This document shows positions 26,551-35,764 of a stretch of DNA of 64,000 nucleotides, piece by piece. How positions within the stretch are numbered: position 1 is the stretch's first letter; every line of letters starts with the position of its first letter. The notes beneath the pieces were generated by a model. The model did no database searches. It saw nothing but the letters and a program-made list of their open reading frames with translations, and was not told the DNA's origin. Location: positions 2,604,001 to 2,668,000 of the forward strand of contig NZ_JAUCEN010000002.1 of NCBI RefSeq assembly GCF_030348945.1, read 5' to 3'. The stretch is from Peribacillus sp. ACCC06369 (GTDB lineage: Bacteria; Bacillota; Bacilli; Bacillales; DSM-1321). The translations under genes were made by a program, and so were the position numbers.

Positions 26551-27570
26551 ATGGATAAAGAATGTTTATTAGAGGTCAAAAACCTCAAAACGACGTTCAT
26601 GACAGAAAAGGGACCTGTTACCGCAGTTAAAGGGGTTTCATTCGAGGTATATTCAGGAGAGACCCTAGGGATTGTTGGAGAGTCGGGATGCGGAAAAAGT
26701 GTAACCTCGGAATCTATTTTACGATTGTTAAATGAAAACACGACTAAATATGAAGGAGAGCTAATCTATAAGGGCAGAAACTTGCTATCCTTGAGGGAGG
26801 ATCAAATGAGACACATTCGCGGAAACGAAATATCTATGATATTTCAAGATCCGATGACTTCTCTTAATCCTGTATATACAATTGGCTATCAAATTGCAGA
26901 ATCTTACGTCATTCATCAAAAGCTTGGAAAAGAAGAAGCATTTACCCGAGCTATAGAAATGCTCAAATTAACAGGAATTCCTTCTCCAGAAAAAAGGGTG
27001 AATGAGTATCCGCATGAATTATCAGGAGGAATGAGACAGAGGGTAATGATTGCAATGGCATTGGCGTGTAATCCTAATCTACTAATTGCTGATGAGCCCA
27101 CGACCGCTTTAGACGTCACTATTCAAGCACAAATATTGGACTTGATTCAAGGTTTGAAGAAGGAACTAAACATGGGAGTCATGTTGATAACACATGACTT
27201 GGGAGTAGTTGCTGAGGTCTGTACACGTGTAGTCGTTATGTATCTAGGCCAAATAATCGAAGAAGCTGAAGTAGGATCTTTATTCTCGGAACCCTTACAT
27301 CCCTACACCAAAGGATTGCTAAAATCCGTTCCACGTTTGGATGGGGACCGTTCTAAAAACATGCATGTGATTGAAGGGATGGTCCCGTCTCTTAATAATA
27401 TTCCCAAAGGGTGTCGCTTTGCTCCAAGATGTTCGTATTCTACAAGCCTGTGTGAAGAAAAACCACCTGAATTAAAAGAGATTGAAGATGGACATAAAGT
27501 GCGCTGTTGGCATTATGAAACAGTATTACAAGAGGGGAGGCGAAAAGGTATTGCAGACGCTGTCAGATGA
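26551..27570 (+). CDS. ABC transporter ATP-binding protein, DppD/OppD type
   Basis: A 339-residue ATPase with Walker A GESGCGKS, Q-loop FQDPMTSLNP, signature ELSGGMRQRV, Walker B LLIADEPTTALD and the H-loop THDLG. The C-terminal oligopeptide-transporter extension includes the cysteine cluster CRFAPRCSYSTSLC, which in relatives binds an iron-sulfur cluster. ATG at 26551 is chosen because GAGGAGG lies 7 bases upstream; an in-frame ATG at 26536 precedes that site. The 3' end overlaps the next ATPase gene by 20 bases, indicating coupling. Confidence 0.92.
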   Translation: MDKECLLEVKNLKTTFMTEKGPVTAVKGVSFEVYSGETLGIVGESGCGKSVTSESILRLLNENTTKYEGELIYKGRNLLSLREDQMRHIRGNEISMIFQDPMTSLNPVYTIGYQIAESYVIHQKLGKEEAFTRAIEMLKLTGIPSPEKRVNEYPHELSGGMRQRVMIAMALACNPNLLIADEPTTALDVTIQAQILDLIQGLKKELNMGVMLITHDLGVVAEVCTRVVVMYLGQIIEEAEVGSLFSEPLHPYTKGLLKSVPRLDGDRSKNMHVIEGMVPSLNNIPKGCRFAPRCSYSTSLCEEKPPELKEIEDGHKVRCWHYETVLQEGRRKGIADAVR

Positions 27571-28534
27571 AAGAGCTCCGATTTTACAGGTCAAGAACTT
27601 AAGGAAGCATTTCCCTATATATACTCCTCTTGGCCGAGTGAAAGGGCATGTTAAAGCGGTAAATAATGTAGAGTTTACCTTAAATGAACGAGAAACGCTT
27701 GGGCTTGTAGGTGAATCGGGTTGTGGGAAAAGTACAACAGGAAGAACTATCATGCGTTTAACGGAACCTACAGAGGGTCAAGCCATATATAAGGAAAGCG
27801 ACCTATTTAAGTTAAAAGGGAAGGAAATCGATCAAATTAGGCAAGAAATACAAATGGTGTTTCAAGATCCGCATTCTTCTTTAGACCCAAAGCAAACCAT
27901 TGGGCATGCAATTGAAGAGCCTATGAAGATACATAAAATGGGGTCAAAGAAAGAGCGTATGGAAAGAACCTTGGACTTACTTCATAAAGTCGGACTTAGA
28001 GAAGACCAATATTACCGTTACCCCCATGAATTTTCAGGAGGGCAAAGACAGAGGATTGGGATTGCTAGAGCACTAGCGGTAAACCCTAATATTGTAATTT
28101 GTGATGAACCAGTGTCCGCTCTCGATGTATCCATTCAGTCGCAGGTGATAAACTTGTTGCAGGAATTGCAAGATAACTTAAATCTTTCTTACCTCTTTAT
28201 TGCCCATGATTTAAGTGTAGTTCGACATATAGCTGATAACATTGGTGTTATGTATTTGGGACATATGGTAGAGCGGGCTTCAACAGATGAACTATTTTCT
28301 CATCCATTGCATCCGTATACTCAAGCATTATTGTCCGCCGTTCCAATTCCCGATCCTAAATTAAAAAAAGAACGGATTATTTTAAAAGGGGATGTACCGT
28401 CGCCTCTTAATCCCCCATCGGGATGCATTTTTCATACGAGATGTCCCCATGTAATGGATCGTTGCAAAGTTATATCTCCGGCTCTTACAAAAAAAGGGGC
28501 CAATCACTTTGTAGCCTGTCATTTATATGAATAA
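27551..28534 (+). CDS. ABC transporter ATP-binding protein, DppF/OppF type
   Basis: A 327-residue ATPase. It has the OppF-type N-terminus (VKNLRKHFPIYTPLGRVKGHVKAV), Walker A GESGCGKST, signature EFSGGQRQRIG, Walker B IVICDEPVSALD and a C-terminal cysteine cluster (CIFHTRCPHVMDRC). The frame is open further upstream, but GGGGAGG at 27534-27540 supports TTG at 27551, inside the end of the DppD-type gene. Together with the preceding four genes it completes a full peptide-type importer. Confidence 0.9.
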   Translation: MQTLSDERAPILQVKNLRKHFPIYTPLGRVKGHVKAVNNVEFTLNERETLGLVGESGCGKSTTGRTIMRLTEPTEGQAIYKESDLFKLKGKEIDQIRQEIQMVFQDPHSSLDPKQTIGHAIEEPMKIHKMGSKKERMERTLDLLHKVGLREDQYYRYPHEFSGGQRQRIGIARALAVNPNIVICDEPVSALDVSIQSQVINLLQELQDNLNLSYLFIAHDLSVVRHIADNIGVMYLGHMVERASTDELFSHPLHPYTQALLSAVPIPDPKLKKERIILKGDVPSPLNPPSGCIFHTRCPHVMDRCKVISPALTKKGANHFVACHLYE

Positions 28535-28623
28535 TTTATTAAATTAGTCTAATTAACTATTATTATCCCAAACTGACTTTTCTTTTTTATAAAGAAGAAC
28601 CTAATTGATAACGAGGTGTATTG

Positions 28624-30252
28624 ATGTTTGCAGATCTAGTGCTTGTTAATGGTCAAGTTATTACATCAAACATGGAATATGACGTCAATGAAGCTGTTGC
28701 GGTTACTGATAACCAAATTGTAATGGTGGGTACGAATGAAGAAGTGAAACGATTGATTGGATCTCAAACGGAGGTAGTGGATTTAGCAGGTAGAAGTTTA
28801 GTGCCAGGCTTTATTGACTCTCACCTTCATATTACTTTATATGGTACAAATAAATTAGGGGTAAGCTGCAAGGAACCCACTATCGAATCTTTACATGACG
28901 TCTTAAAAGAAATTGAAAAAAAAGTAAATGAAACACCAATTGGAAAGTGGGTACGTGCATGGGGATTCAATCAAACCAAAATATCAGAAAATAGATATCC
29001 TTCTAGAAAAGAATTGGATCTTATTTCTAGCAATCACCCGATCATTCTCCGGCGTGCCTGTGGTCACATTTCCGTGGTAAATAGCAAGGCGTTGGAGTTA
29101 GCAGGAATTGATGAGCATACCACAGATCCCGAAGGTGGAATAGTAGTCCGAGATGAGGAAGGAGTTCCTACAGGCGTTTTAATAGAAAATGCTCAAATGC
29201 CTTTTTACGAATTGGCTGATTTTACACATGAAGAGCTTCTGCAAGGATTAATGATGGCATCTAATGACTTTACCGCTTCTGGCATAACAAGCATTCACGA
29301 TGCAGGTGTCTCTAGCCCGGAAAACTTTAGGGTGATGCAGGAGGCGGTTCGTAACGGAAAGATTCAGGTTAGGGTTTATGCAATTGTCTCGACAATCAAT
29401 AAGTCAGAAGAATTTGTTGACAAGATGATAAAAGCTGGAATTTCAACAGGCCTGGGAGATGAGAAATTTAAAATTGGCCCAGCTAAGGTATTTACTGATG
29501 GAAGTAGTAGCGGTCCAACTGCTGCAATGAGGGAACCTTACACTGATGATTCAGAAAATTCCGGCATATTGTACTTTAGCCAGGAGGAACTTAACCGGAT
29601 TCTCGGGGAGGCTCATGAAAAAGGGTTTCAAATCACAGCTCATGCTCAAGGAGACCGGGCTATTGAAATGATGCTTAACTGTATTGACGAGGCATTGAAA
29701 AAACATCCTAGGAAGAATCACCGCCATCGGATCGAACATGCAGGAATTACAATGCCTGATTTAGTTGAACGGATGAGGCAATTAGAAGTTATTCCTATTC
29801 CGAATCCTGCTTTCTTCCTTGAATACGGTGATGGCTACATGAAAAGTTACGGAGAACGAGTCAATCATATGTATCCAGTTCGTGATTTCCTTGATAAGGG
29901 GATAATAGCGGCTGGAGGTTCCGACAGTCCGGTCACATCGTTTAGTCCTCTTCTGGGAATTCATGGAGCAGTTAATAGGAAGAGTTCAACAGGGCAGATT
30001 GTAGGAGGAAACCAGCGAATAGGAGTATTAGAGGCAATCAAGCTGTTTACATGGAATGGAGCATATGCCAGTTTTGAAGAGAATATAAAAGGAAGCATAG
30101 AAATAGGAAAGTTAGCAGATTTGGTTGTATTAAACGGTGCAATTCTTGATGTACCTACTGATCAAATTAAAGATATGCAAGTGGATTATACAATTATAGG
30201 CGGTAAAGTTGTATTCCAAAAGGAAAGCAATAATATACTTTCCAAATCCTAA
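28624..30252 (+). CDS. YtcJ-type metal-dependent amidohydrolase
   Basis: A 542-residue amidohydrolase-superfamily enzyme of the YtcJ/N-substituted formamide deformylase group. The N-terminal beta-sandwich strand precedes the first metal pair in FIDSHLHIT. Further ligands are the His residues in TAHAQGDRAIEM and HRIEHAG and the late GGSDSPVTSFSPL. The C-terminus closes the sandwich (GKLADLVVLN). Members hydrolyse amides or formamides. ATG at 28624 is better spaced from GAGGTG than TTG at 28621. A decayed paralog lies at 2421. Its place after the transporter suggests action on the imported compound. Confidence 0.88.
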   Translation: MFADLVLVNGQVITSNMEYDVNEAVAVTDNQIVMVGTNEEVKRLIGSQTEVVDLAGRSLVPGFIDSHLHITLYGTNKLGVSCKEPTIESLHDVLKEIEKKVNETPIGKWVRAWGFNQTKISENRYPSRKELDLISSNHPIILRRACGHISVVNSKALELAGIDEHTTDPEGGIVVRDEEGVPTGVLIENAQMPFYELADFTHEELLQGLMMASNDFTASGITSIHDAGVSSPENFRVMQEAVRNGKIQVRVYAIVSTINKSEEFVDKMIKAGISTGLGDEKFKIGPAKVFTDGSSSGPTAAMREPYTDDSENSGILYFSQEELNRILGEAHEKGFQITAHAQGDRAIEMMLNCIDEALKKHPRKNHRHRIEHAGITMPDLVERMRQLEVIPIPNPAFFLEYGDGYMKSYGERVNHMYPVRDFLDKGIIAAGGSDSPVTSFSPLLGIHGAVNRKSSTGQIVGGNQRIGVLEAIKLFTWNGAYASFEENIKGSIEIGKLADLVVLNGAILDVPTDQIKDMQVDYTIIGGKVVFQKESNNILSKS

Positions 30253-30324
30253 CTAAGATCAAGATAACAATTCAAATAGAGATAGATGAAGTAAATGTTC
30301 CTTAAATAGGAAGGATGAAAGGAA

Positions 30325-31794
30325 TTGAGAATAGGCATAGGCCATATTATGCATGAAACTAATACGTTTTCCTCAGTAAAAACAACTGAAGAATCATTCA
30401 AAGAGATTCTTTGGGCAAGAAACGAGGAGATGTTACGATGCCATGAAGGTGTAAAGGATTATATTGGTGGAATGATTGATAAAGGAAGGGAATTAGGGGT
30501 GGACCTTATTCCAAGTTTTTCTGCATTTGCCAATCCAGCTGGTACGATAACTAAAGAATGTTTTGAAACATTGAAAAGGGAGTTAGTAACAAATATACAA
30601 GTTAAAGGGAACTTGGATGCTATTTGCCTCGCTTTACATGGCGCTGGTGTCGTGGATGGAATTGATGATTTAGAAGGTGAATTACTAAGTGAGTTAAGAA
30701 AGATACTAGGCTATGAAACTCCCATAGTCGTCACTTTGGATTTACATGGAAACCTTTCTGAAACTATGGTAAAAGAAGCAAATTTGCTACTAGGTGTTAA
30801 GTATTATCCGCATATTGATTGTTATGAAACAGGATTAAAGGCTATGGATTTAACAGTGAAAATACTTAAGGGAGAAATCAACCCTGTTATGGTAATGAAA
30901 AAACTGCCAATCTTAATACCAATAGCCGCTGGTACAACGGATTTGTCTCCTGCAAAAGATATTACTCAATTATGTCTAGACATGGAAGAACAAACAGAAG
31001 TGATTGATTGTACCTTCTTTCATGGATTTCCATATACAGACATTCCAGATGTTTCGGCAACAGTCATAACGATTACTGATGGAAATGATGAAATAGCGCA
31101 AACTGTCTGCAAGGAAGTGGCCAAGGATATATGGGCTATGAGAGCAAAGTTTTTACGGGAACTTCCTGATCCTAAAAATGGGATACTCCAAGCGCTATCT
31201 ATTGGAGAAAGTCCAATTATCATTAATGAATCTTCTGATAATCCCGGGGCTGGCGCACCAGGGGACGGGACTTATTTACTGAGGGAAATGTTAGAGTTCA
31301 ATATTCCCAAATCATGCTTTGGGTTTATTTATGATCCAGAAGTAGCAAACCTAGCTCATCAGGCAGGGGTAGGTGAGAAAATTGATGTATCTATTGGGGG
31401 GAAAACTGATTCCCTACATGGAGAACCAATTGCTCTAACTTCTGCCTATATAAAAGCATTGACGGATGGTAGATTTACCACCTCATCACCAATGATGAAA
31501 GGATTTGAATTTAATCTAGGAAAATCAGTTCGGTTACAGGTTAGGAATGTAGATATTATAGTTTGTTCCGTAAATTGGCAGTCGTTAGACGAACAAATCT
31601 TTTTGTTACATGGAATTGATGTAACTGAATATAAGATTGTCGCTTTAAAATCAGCACAGCATTTCCGTGCTGGCTTTAAGCACATTGCTAAAAAGATTAT
31701 CTCTGTAGATTCACCAGGATTAAGCACGAGTAAAGTAGCTAGCTTTAATTATCAAAGAATTATTAGACCGATCTATCCGTTAGATTGCAATTAA
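30325..31794 (+). CDS. M81 family metallopeptidase (MlrC-like)
   Basis: A 489-residue protein of the M81 family, named for MlrC, which in sphingomonads degrades linearised microcystin and its tetrapeptide. Conserved segments are GHIMHETNTFS at the N-terminus, LALHGAG, VTLDLHGNLS, the PHIDCYETG histidine/acidic cluster and NPGAGAPGDGTYLL. The start is TTG after AAAGGA. Such genes occur in many Bacillales and proteobacteria next to peptide ABC transporters; their natural substrates are mostly unknown. It is one of four hydrolases in this operon. Confidence 0.88.
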   Translation: MRIGIGHIMHETNTFSSVKTTEESFKEILWARNEEMLRCHEGVKDYIGGMIDKGRELGVDLIPSFSAFANPAGTITKECFETLKRELVTNIQVKGNLDAICLALHGAGVVDGIDDLEGELLSELRKILGYETPIVVTLDLHGNLSETMVKEANLLLGVKYYPHIDCYETGLKAMDLTVKILKGEINPVMVMKKLPILIPIAAGTTDLSPAKDITQLCLDMEEQTEVIDCTFFHGFPYTDIPDVSATVITITDGNDEIAQTVCKEVAKDIWAMRAKFLRELPDPKNGILQALSIGESPIIINESSDNPGAGAPGDGTYLLREMLEFNIPKSCFGFIYDPEVANLAHQAGVGEKIDVSIGGKTDSLHGEPIALTSAYIKALTDGRFTTSSPMMKGFEFNLGKSVRLQVRNVDIIVCSVNWQSLDEQIFLLHGIDVTEYKIVALKSAQHFRAGFKHIAKKIISVDSPGLSTSKVASFNYQRIIRPIYPLDCN

Positions 31795-31959
31795 TTATGA
31801 GTCTCGTGTACCCATATTCAATTAAAAAAGGGAAGGCAAACAAAGGACTTTTTAACATTGTCTTTTTTGAATATTACGAGTATACGAACGTTTCTCCAAT
31901 TGAAGGTTAACTCACCGCCAATCATGAAAAAATTTCTAATAGAAAGGGAGTATTTACGA

Positions 31960-33189
31960 ATGAGCGTACAGCAAATGCATGCTAGGAGAATTAGAGATAA
32001 AGAGGAAGTAATCCGACTTACTCAGTCCCTTGTCAAAATTGAAAGTGTCTATCGCCCCGGAGTGGAAGGGGGAAACGAAGAAAAAGTCGCGAACTATGTA
32101 GCAAACTATCTAAGGGAACTAGGGATTGAGGTATATATTGAAGAAGTAGAGGCTGGCCGTCCAAATGTTATCGGTATTGTTGATTCCGGCAGACCCGGAA
32201 AAACGTTACTTTTCGAAGGACATACGGATGTGGTAACGGAAGGAGATCGGGAAGCTTGGAAGTACGATCCTTTTGGAGCTGAAATAGTAAATGGAAAAAT
32301 GTATGGCCGAGGGACAAATGATACAAAAGGAAATCTTTCGTGTATGATTACTGCTGTTCATTCCTTATTAAGAGATAAGGAATACTGGTCTGGGAAAATT
32401 ATTTTATGCATTCCTTGTGATGAAGAGGGAATGATGATTGGCATTAAGCATTTTATCAAACAAGGATGGGCAAAAGATGTAACAGGCGCTATCATTTGTG
32501 AACCTGAAGAAAATGAAGTCTGTATTACACAAAAGGGGGCCATGCGGATTGCCATTAATGTTTACGGAAAAATGGCTCATGGAGCTATGCCTTTAAGCGG
32601 GATCAATCCGAATACACGTATGGCTAAAATAATCTGTGAAATTGATAAGTTAGAAACTCTTGAGAAAGAACGTCTTGGAAAGCATGATCTGTTGGGGTGG
32701 CCCTCCATAACACCTACAATCATAATGGGTCCTGTTCACGGGGAAGCACAAATTAATGTCGTTCCAGATCAATGCATGACCACATTGGATATTCGAACTA
32801 TACCTGGACAAGAGCATAAGGTTATAAAATCTCAATTGCAAAACATAATAGACAAACTTGCTAAAGATGATCCTGATTTTAAAGCAGAAATCGAAGTGAT
32901 TGAGGAACGTCCATGGACCATTACTGACCGTGATAACCCTGTGGTCACGGCTGTTGCAAAAGCTGCTCAGATCGTTACGGGAAAAGAAGCTGTGTATAAC
33001 GGTGTCCCGGGAGCAACAGATGGGACATTCCTGCATATGGCTGGTATTCCAATTGTCACGATTGGAGCGGGGGAAAGGGATGTACCACACCAAATAAATG
33101 AATATGTAGATGTTGAAGAGCTTGCGGAGACAACAGAAATCTATCGGACTGCCGCCCTTATTTTTTTAAATGAAGAATCATCATATTAA
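31960..33189 (+). CDS. M20 family hydrolase, ArgE/DapE type
   Basis: A 409-residue di-zinc hydrolase of the ArgE/DapE/ACY1/CPG2 group. The metal sites are LFEGHTDVV, GRGTNDTKGNL, PCDEEGMM and the late TDGTFLHMAGIP. The lid domain begins around AINVYGKMAHGAMP. Relatives deacylate N-acyl amino acids or act as carboxypeptidases. An ATG at 31858 opens the frame, but AAAGGGAG at 31943-31950 places the start at 31960. It ends the peptide-uptake operon ahead of a strong terminator. Confidence 0.88.
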   Translation: MSVQQMHARRIRDKEEVIRLTQSLVKIESVYRPGVEGGNEEKVANYVANYLRELGIEVYIEEVEAGRPNVIGIVDSGRPGKTLLFEGHTDVVTEGDREAWKYDPFGAEIVNGKMYGRGTNDTKGNLSCMITAVHSLLRDKEYWSGKIILCIPCDEEGMMIGIKHFIKQGWAKDVTGAIICEPEENEVCITQKGAMRIAINVYGKMAHGAMPLSGINPNTRMAKIICEIDKLETLEKERLGKHDLLGWPSITPTIIMGPVHGEAQINVVPDQCMTTLDIRTIPGQEHKVIKSQLQNIIDKLAKDDPDFKAEIEVIEERPWTITDRDNPVVTAVAKAAQIVTGKEAVYNGVPGATDGTFLHMAGIPIVTIGAGERDVPHQINEYVDVEELAETTEIYRTAALIFLNEESSY

Positions 33190-33422
33190 TAAAGGATATA
33201 AAATTACTGTCAAAATTGGATAGGTCTTATATCAGATTTTATGCGAATATCATTAGACGACATTAACAGTTAAAATATCCGAACTGACACAATAACCTAA
33301 TAAAAACAGTACATCACTACAGGTCATATAGCTCCAAGTAATTTGATGGATATGTTAAATAATACCTAAGTAGCATCATCTGTCACTTTGATATTTTTTT
33401 GCATGTATAACAAATAAAAAAG

Positions 33423-33463
33423 ATCATACATATTAGTCCTAACTAATATGTATGATTTTTTTT
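33423..33463. terminator. Bidirectional terminator
   Basis: The arms atcatacatattag (33423-33436) and ctaatatgtatgat (33443-33456) are perfect complements with A before and T after. It separates the peptide operon from the convergent GntR gene. Apart from it, the 33190-33538 gap shows no gene. Confidence 0.9.
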
Positions 33464-33538
33464 TATCTTTTAAACTTAATGAGGAAGTGTCGCTTATTTC
33501 TTTTAAAGCTTACAATAAAAAATTGAAAATAATATCCT

Positions 33539-34204
33539 TTATTGATCAATGATTGACTTGAAAGTTGCTTTTATTGTATTGAAGCTTTTTTCGATATGGG
33601 AATGCATTTCCTGTTCGGCTTGTACCGGATCTTTATTCTGAATGGCTAGAAGGATCCGTTCATGATCATCTACAAAATCGGAAAAGTTTTTAAAATGTAC
33701 TTTTAAAATGCTGGTCCTTATATATAGTATTTTCGTCTTGATAACATCGCATAATTGGATTAATTGGTGGTTGTGGGAAGCAAGATCAATGATATCGTGA
33801 AATTCCTGATTTAGTTGTGTAAGCTTTTTTGTATCATTCATATTCACGGCTATTTTAGAGTCATTTATTACTTCGACCAACTTGCTTAATTCCTCGTCCG
33901 TGATATTCTTAGTGGCTAATTTAACAGCTAAAGATTCAAGGCTAATTCGGCATTGATATACATCAATAATGTCCTGTACGCTAGGGTTATAAACTGATAT
34001 GGCCTTACCTTCACGAACCAGTAGGTAATCTTTCAATAACATCTGGAAGGCTTCTCTAATTGTACCCCGGCTAACCCCGATTCTTTCAGCAACCCTGGTT
34101 TCGACCAAACGCTCTCCAGGCTGATATTCACCATCTATAATCATACCTTTCAGGATGTGATATACCTGATTATGAAGCAGTTCAGTTTTTTGTATTTCTT
34201 TCAT
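33539..34204 (-). CDS. GntR family transcriptional regulator, FadR/FCD type
   Basis: About 221 residues. The N-terminal winged helix carries the GntR pattern (GEYQPGERLVETRVAERIGVSRGTIREAFQML). The all-helical FCD domain has the metal-ligand pattern (Asp and His in LNQEFHDIIDLASHN, later His in HERILLAI and HSHIEKSF). FCD regulators usually bind carboxylic acids. GGGAGG places the start at 34204 rather than 34225. It is divergent from the CoA-transferase/HMG-CoA-lyase cluster, and the shared upstream region contains large palindromes, so it most likely represses that cluster and itself. Confidence 0.9.
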   Translation of the reverse strand: MKEIQKTELLHNQVYHILKGMIIDGEYQPGERLVETRVAERIGVSRGTIREAFQMLLKDYLLVREGKAISVYNPSVQDIIDVYQCRISLESLAVKLATKNITDEELSKLVEVINDSKIAVNMNDTKKLTQLNQEFHDIIDLASHNHQLIQLCDVIKTKILYIRTSILKVHFKNFSDFVDDHERILLAIQNKDPVQAEQEMHSHIEKSFNTIKATFKSIIDQ

Positions 34205-34327
34205 AATAGCCTCCCTATGTAACAATTTATACCTTCAATTTATTAGATTTTTCAGTTCATAGATATATTTCAATAATAAAAGCTTAAATCCTACTTTAAT
34301 AGCTCAAATTATAGCACAAAATCGTTG

Positions 34328-34339
34328 ACGGTTAACCGT
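34328..34339. promoter_or_regulatory. Palindrome ACGGTTAACCGT upstream of -35
   Basis: A perfect 12-base palindrome touching the -35 element of the promoter at 34339. It lies between the divergent regulator and the degradation cluster and could be an operator or an activator site. Confidence 0.4.
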
Positions 34340-34367
34340 TGACATTATAATAATTGTCAATTATTAT
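34339..34367 (+). promoter_or_regulatory. Sigma-A promoter of the CoA-transferase cluster
   Basis: TTGACA at 34339-34344, a 17-base spacer and TATTAT at 34362-34367 give a near-consensus promoter, with transcription expected to start around 34374. It points at the pseudogene-like CoA transferase 125 bases downstream. Confidence 0.75.
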
Positions 34368-34369
34368 AA
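34345..34369. promoter_or_regulatory. 25-base perfect palindrome within the promoter spacer
   Basis: The arm ttataataattg (34345-34356) is mirrored exactly by caattattataa (34358-34369) around a single T. It fills the space between -35 and -10 and covers the -10, an ideal repressor site. The divergent FCD-GntR protein is the natural candidate. A purely AT-rich coincidence is unlikely at this length. Confidence 0.65.
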
Positions 34370-34422
34370 GAATTATCAAAATTCAGGAAAGGTTTTGATT
34401 TAGTGGATTTGACTTTGTGAAA

Positions 34423-34436
34423 AGAGAGCGTTTACA
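34423..34436 (+). promoter_or_regulatory. Possible cre (CcpA) site
   Basis: AGAGAGCGTTTACA matches the cre consensus TGWAANCGNTNWCA at all but two fixed positions. Lying about 50 bases after the expected transcription start, it would act as a roadblock for carbon catabolite repression. Confidence 0.35.
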
Positions 34437-34498
34437 TTTAAAGTCGAATTTCTACCTTAACCTATCTAGATAGAAATACTAAAAAGAGGTGAATGCAC

Positions 34499-35749
34499 AT
34501 GGGTGAAGATATAAAACAGGGTGCGTTGAAGGGATTAAAGGTATTGGAATTAGGTAGTTTGATAGCTGGTCCTTTTGCCGGATGATTAATGGCCGACTTT
34601 GGTGCCGAGGTAATAAAAGTAGAACCTCCAGGAAAGGGGGACCCTATCAGAAATTGGAGATTGCTATATGAGGGCACATCCTTATGGTGGTTTGTTCAAT
34701 CAAGGAACAAAAAAAGTATTTCATTGGACTTACGCAAAACGGAAGCCCAAGAGATCATTCGGGAATTAACAAATGAAGTGGATATTATTATTGAAAACTT
34801 CAAACCGGGGACTATGGAGAATTGGGGGCTGGGTTATGAGGATTTAAAAAAAATTAATCCTAAGATAATTATGGTTAGGGTATCAGGATATGGCCAAGAT
34901 GGACCTTACCGAAATAAGCCAGGGTTTGGAAGTATTGGAGAAGCAATGGGGGGGATTCGTTATTTAACAGGCTATCCTGATAGGCCACCAACAAGGGTCG
35001 GAGTTAGCTTGGGAGATTCTGTAACTGCATTATATGCTGTTATGGGGGCCCTAATGGCTGTATATCATAGAGACCAACCTGGGGGAGAAGGACAATGTGT
35101 TGACGTCGCTCTATATGAATCTATCTTCAGTTTAATGGAAAGTGCAGTTCCGGAGTACGACCATTACGGAGTGGTTCGTGAAAGAACCGGAAGCACCCTA
35201 CCAGGAATTGCACCTTCGAATACATATCCTTGCAGGGATGGGAAATATATTGTTATCGGAGCAAACGGAGATGGCATTTTCAAGAGGCTTATGGAGGTTA
35301 TCGAAAGGCCAGATTTAAGGGATGACCTTAAATTCTCATCTAATGACGGACGTGTACAGAATGCTGAGTATTTAGATGAAGTGATTGGTGGTTGGACAAT
35401 ACAACATAATTTAGCTGATGCCTTGGTATTACTTGATGATTCAGACATACCCGCAGGATCAATTTATAGTGTTAAGGACATGATGCATGATCCACATTTT
35501 CTTGCTAGGGAAATGATCTATAATATGGATGTTGATGGCCTTGGAAAACTTAAAGTCCCAGGCATTGTACCCAAGTTGAGCAAAACTCCCGGAAGTATTA
35601 ATTGGGCTGGACCAAAACTAGGGGAGCATACAGAACAGGTTTTAAAAGGGAATTTGGAATTAGCTGAGGATAAATATGATGAGTGGCTCGCTTCCGGGGT
35701 TATTTCAGATCATGAAACTATTAAGCTGAAAAATAGTAGTCCAAAATGA
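34499..35749 (+). pseudogene. Family III CoA transferase interrupted by one in-frame TGA
   Basis: Read from ATG 34499 after AGAGGTGA, the frame gives a complete CaiB/BaiF-type CoA transferase of about 416 codons, broken only by TGA at 34583-34585. The context is AGPFAG-stop-LMADFGAEVIKVEPP, where relatives have Arg; CGA to TGA is a single change. Downstream the protein is normal, with the catalytic-Asp region in GVSLGDSVTA. An ATG at 34589 could restart, but it has only a weak GGATGA before it and would lose the first strand of the CoA-binding fold. The gene is therefore silent, leaky or a sequencing artefact. It leads the operon with HMG-CoA lyase. Confidence 0.8.
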
Positions 35750-35764
35750 GGAGATGAAATAAAA

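Noticed and set aside
34583..34585. Selenocysteine at the in-frame TGA
   Set aside because: Relatives have Arg, not Cys, at this position, and no SECIS-like hairpin follows; a nonsense change is simpler.
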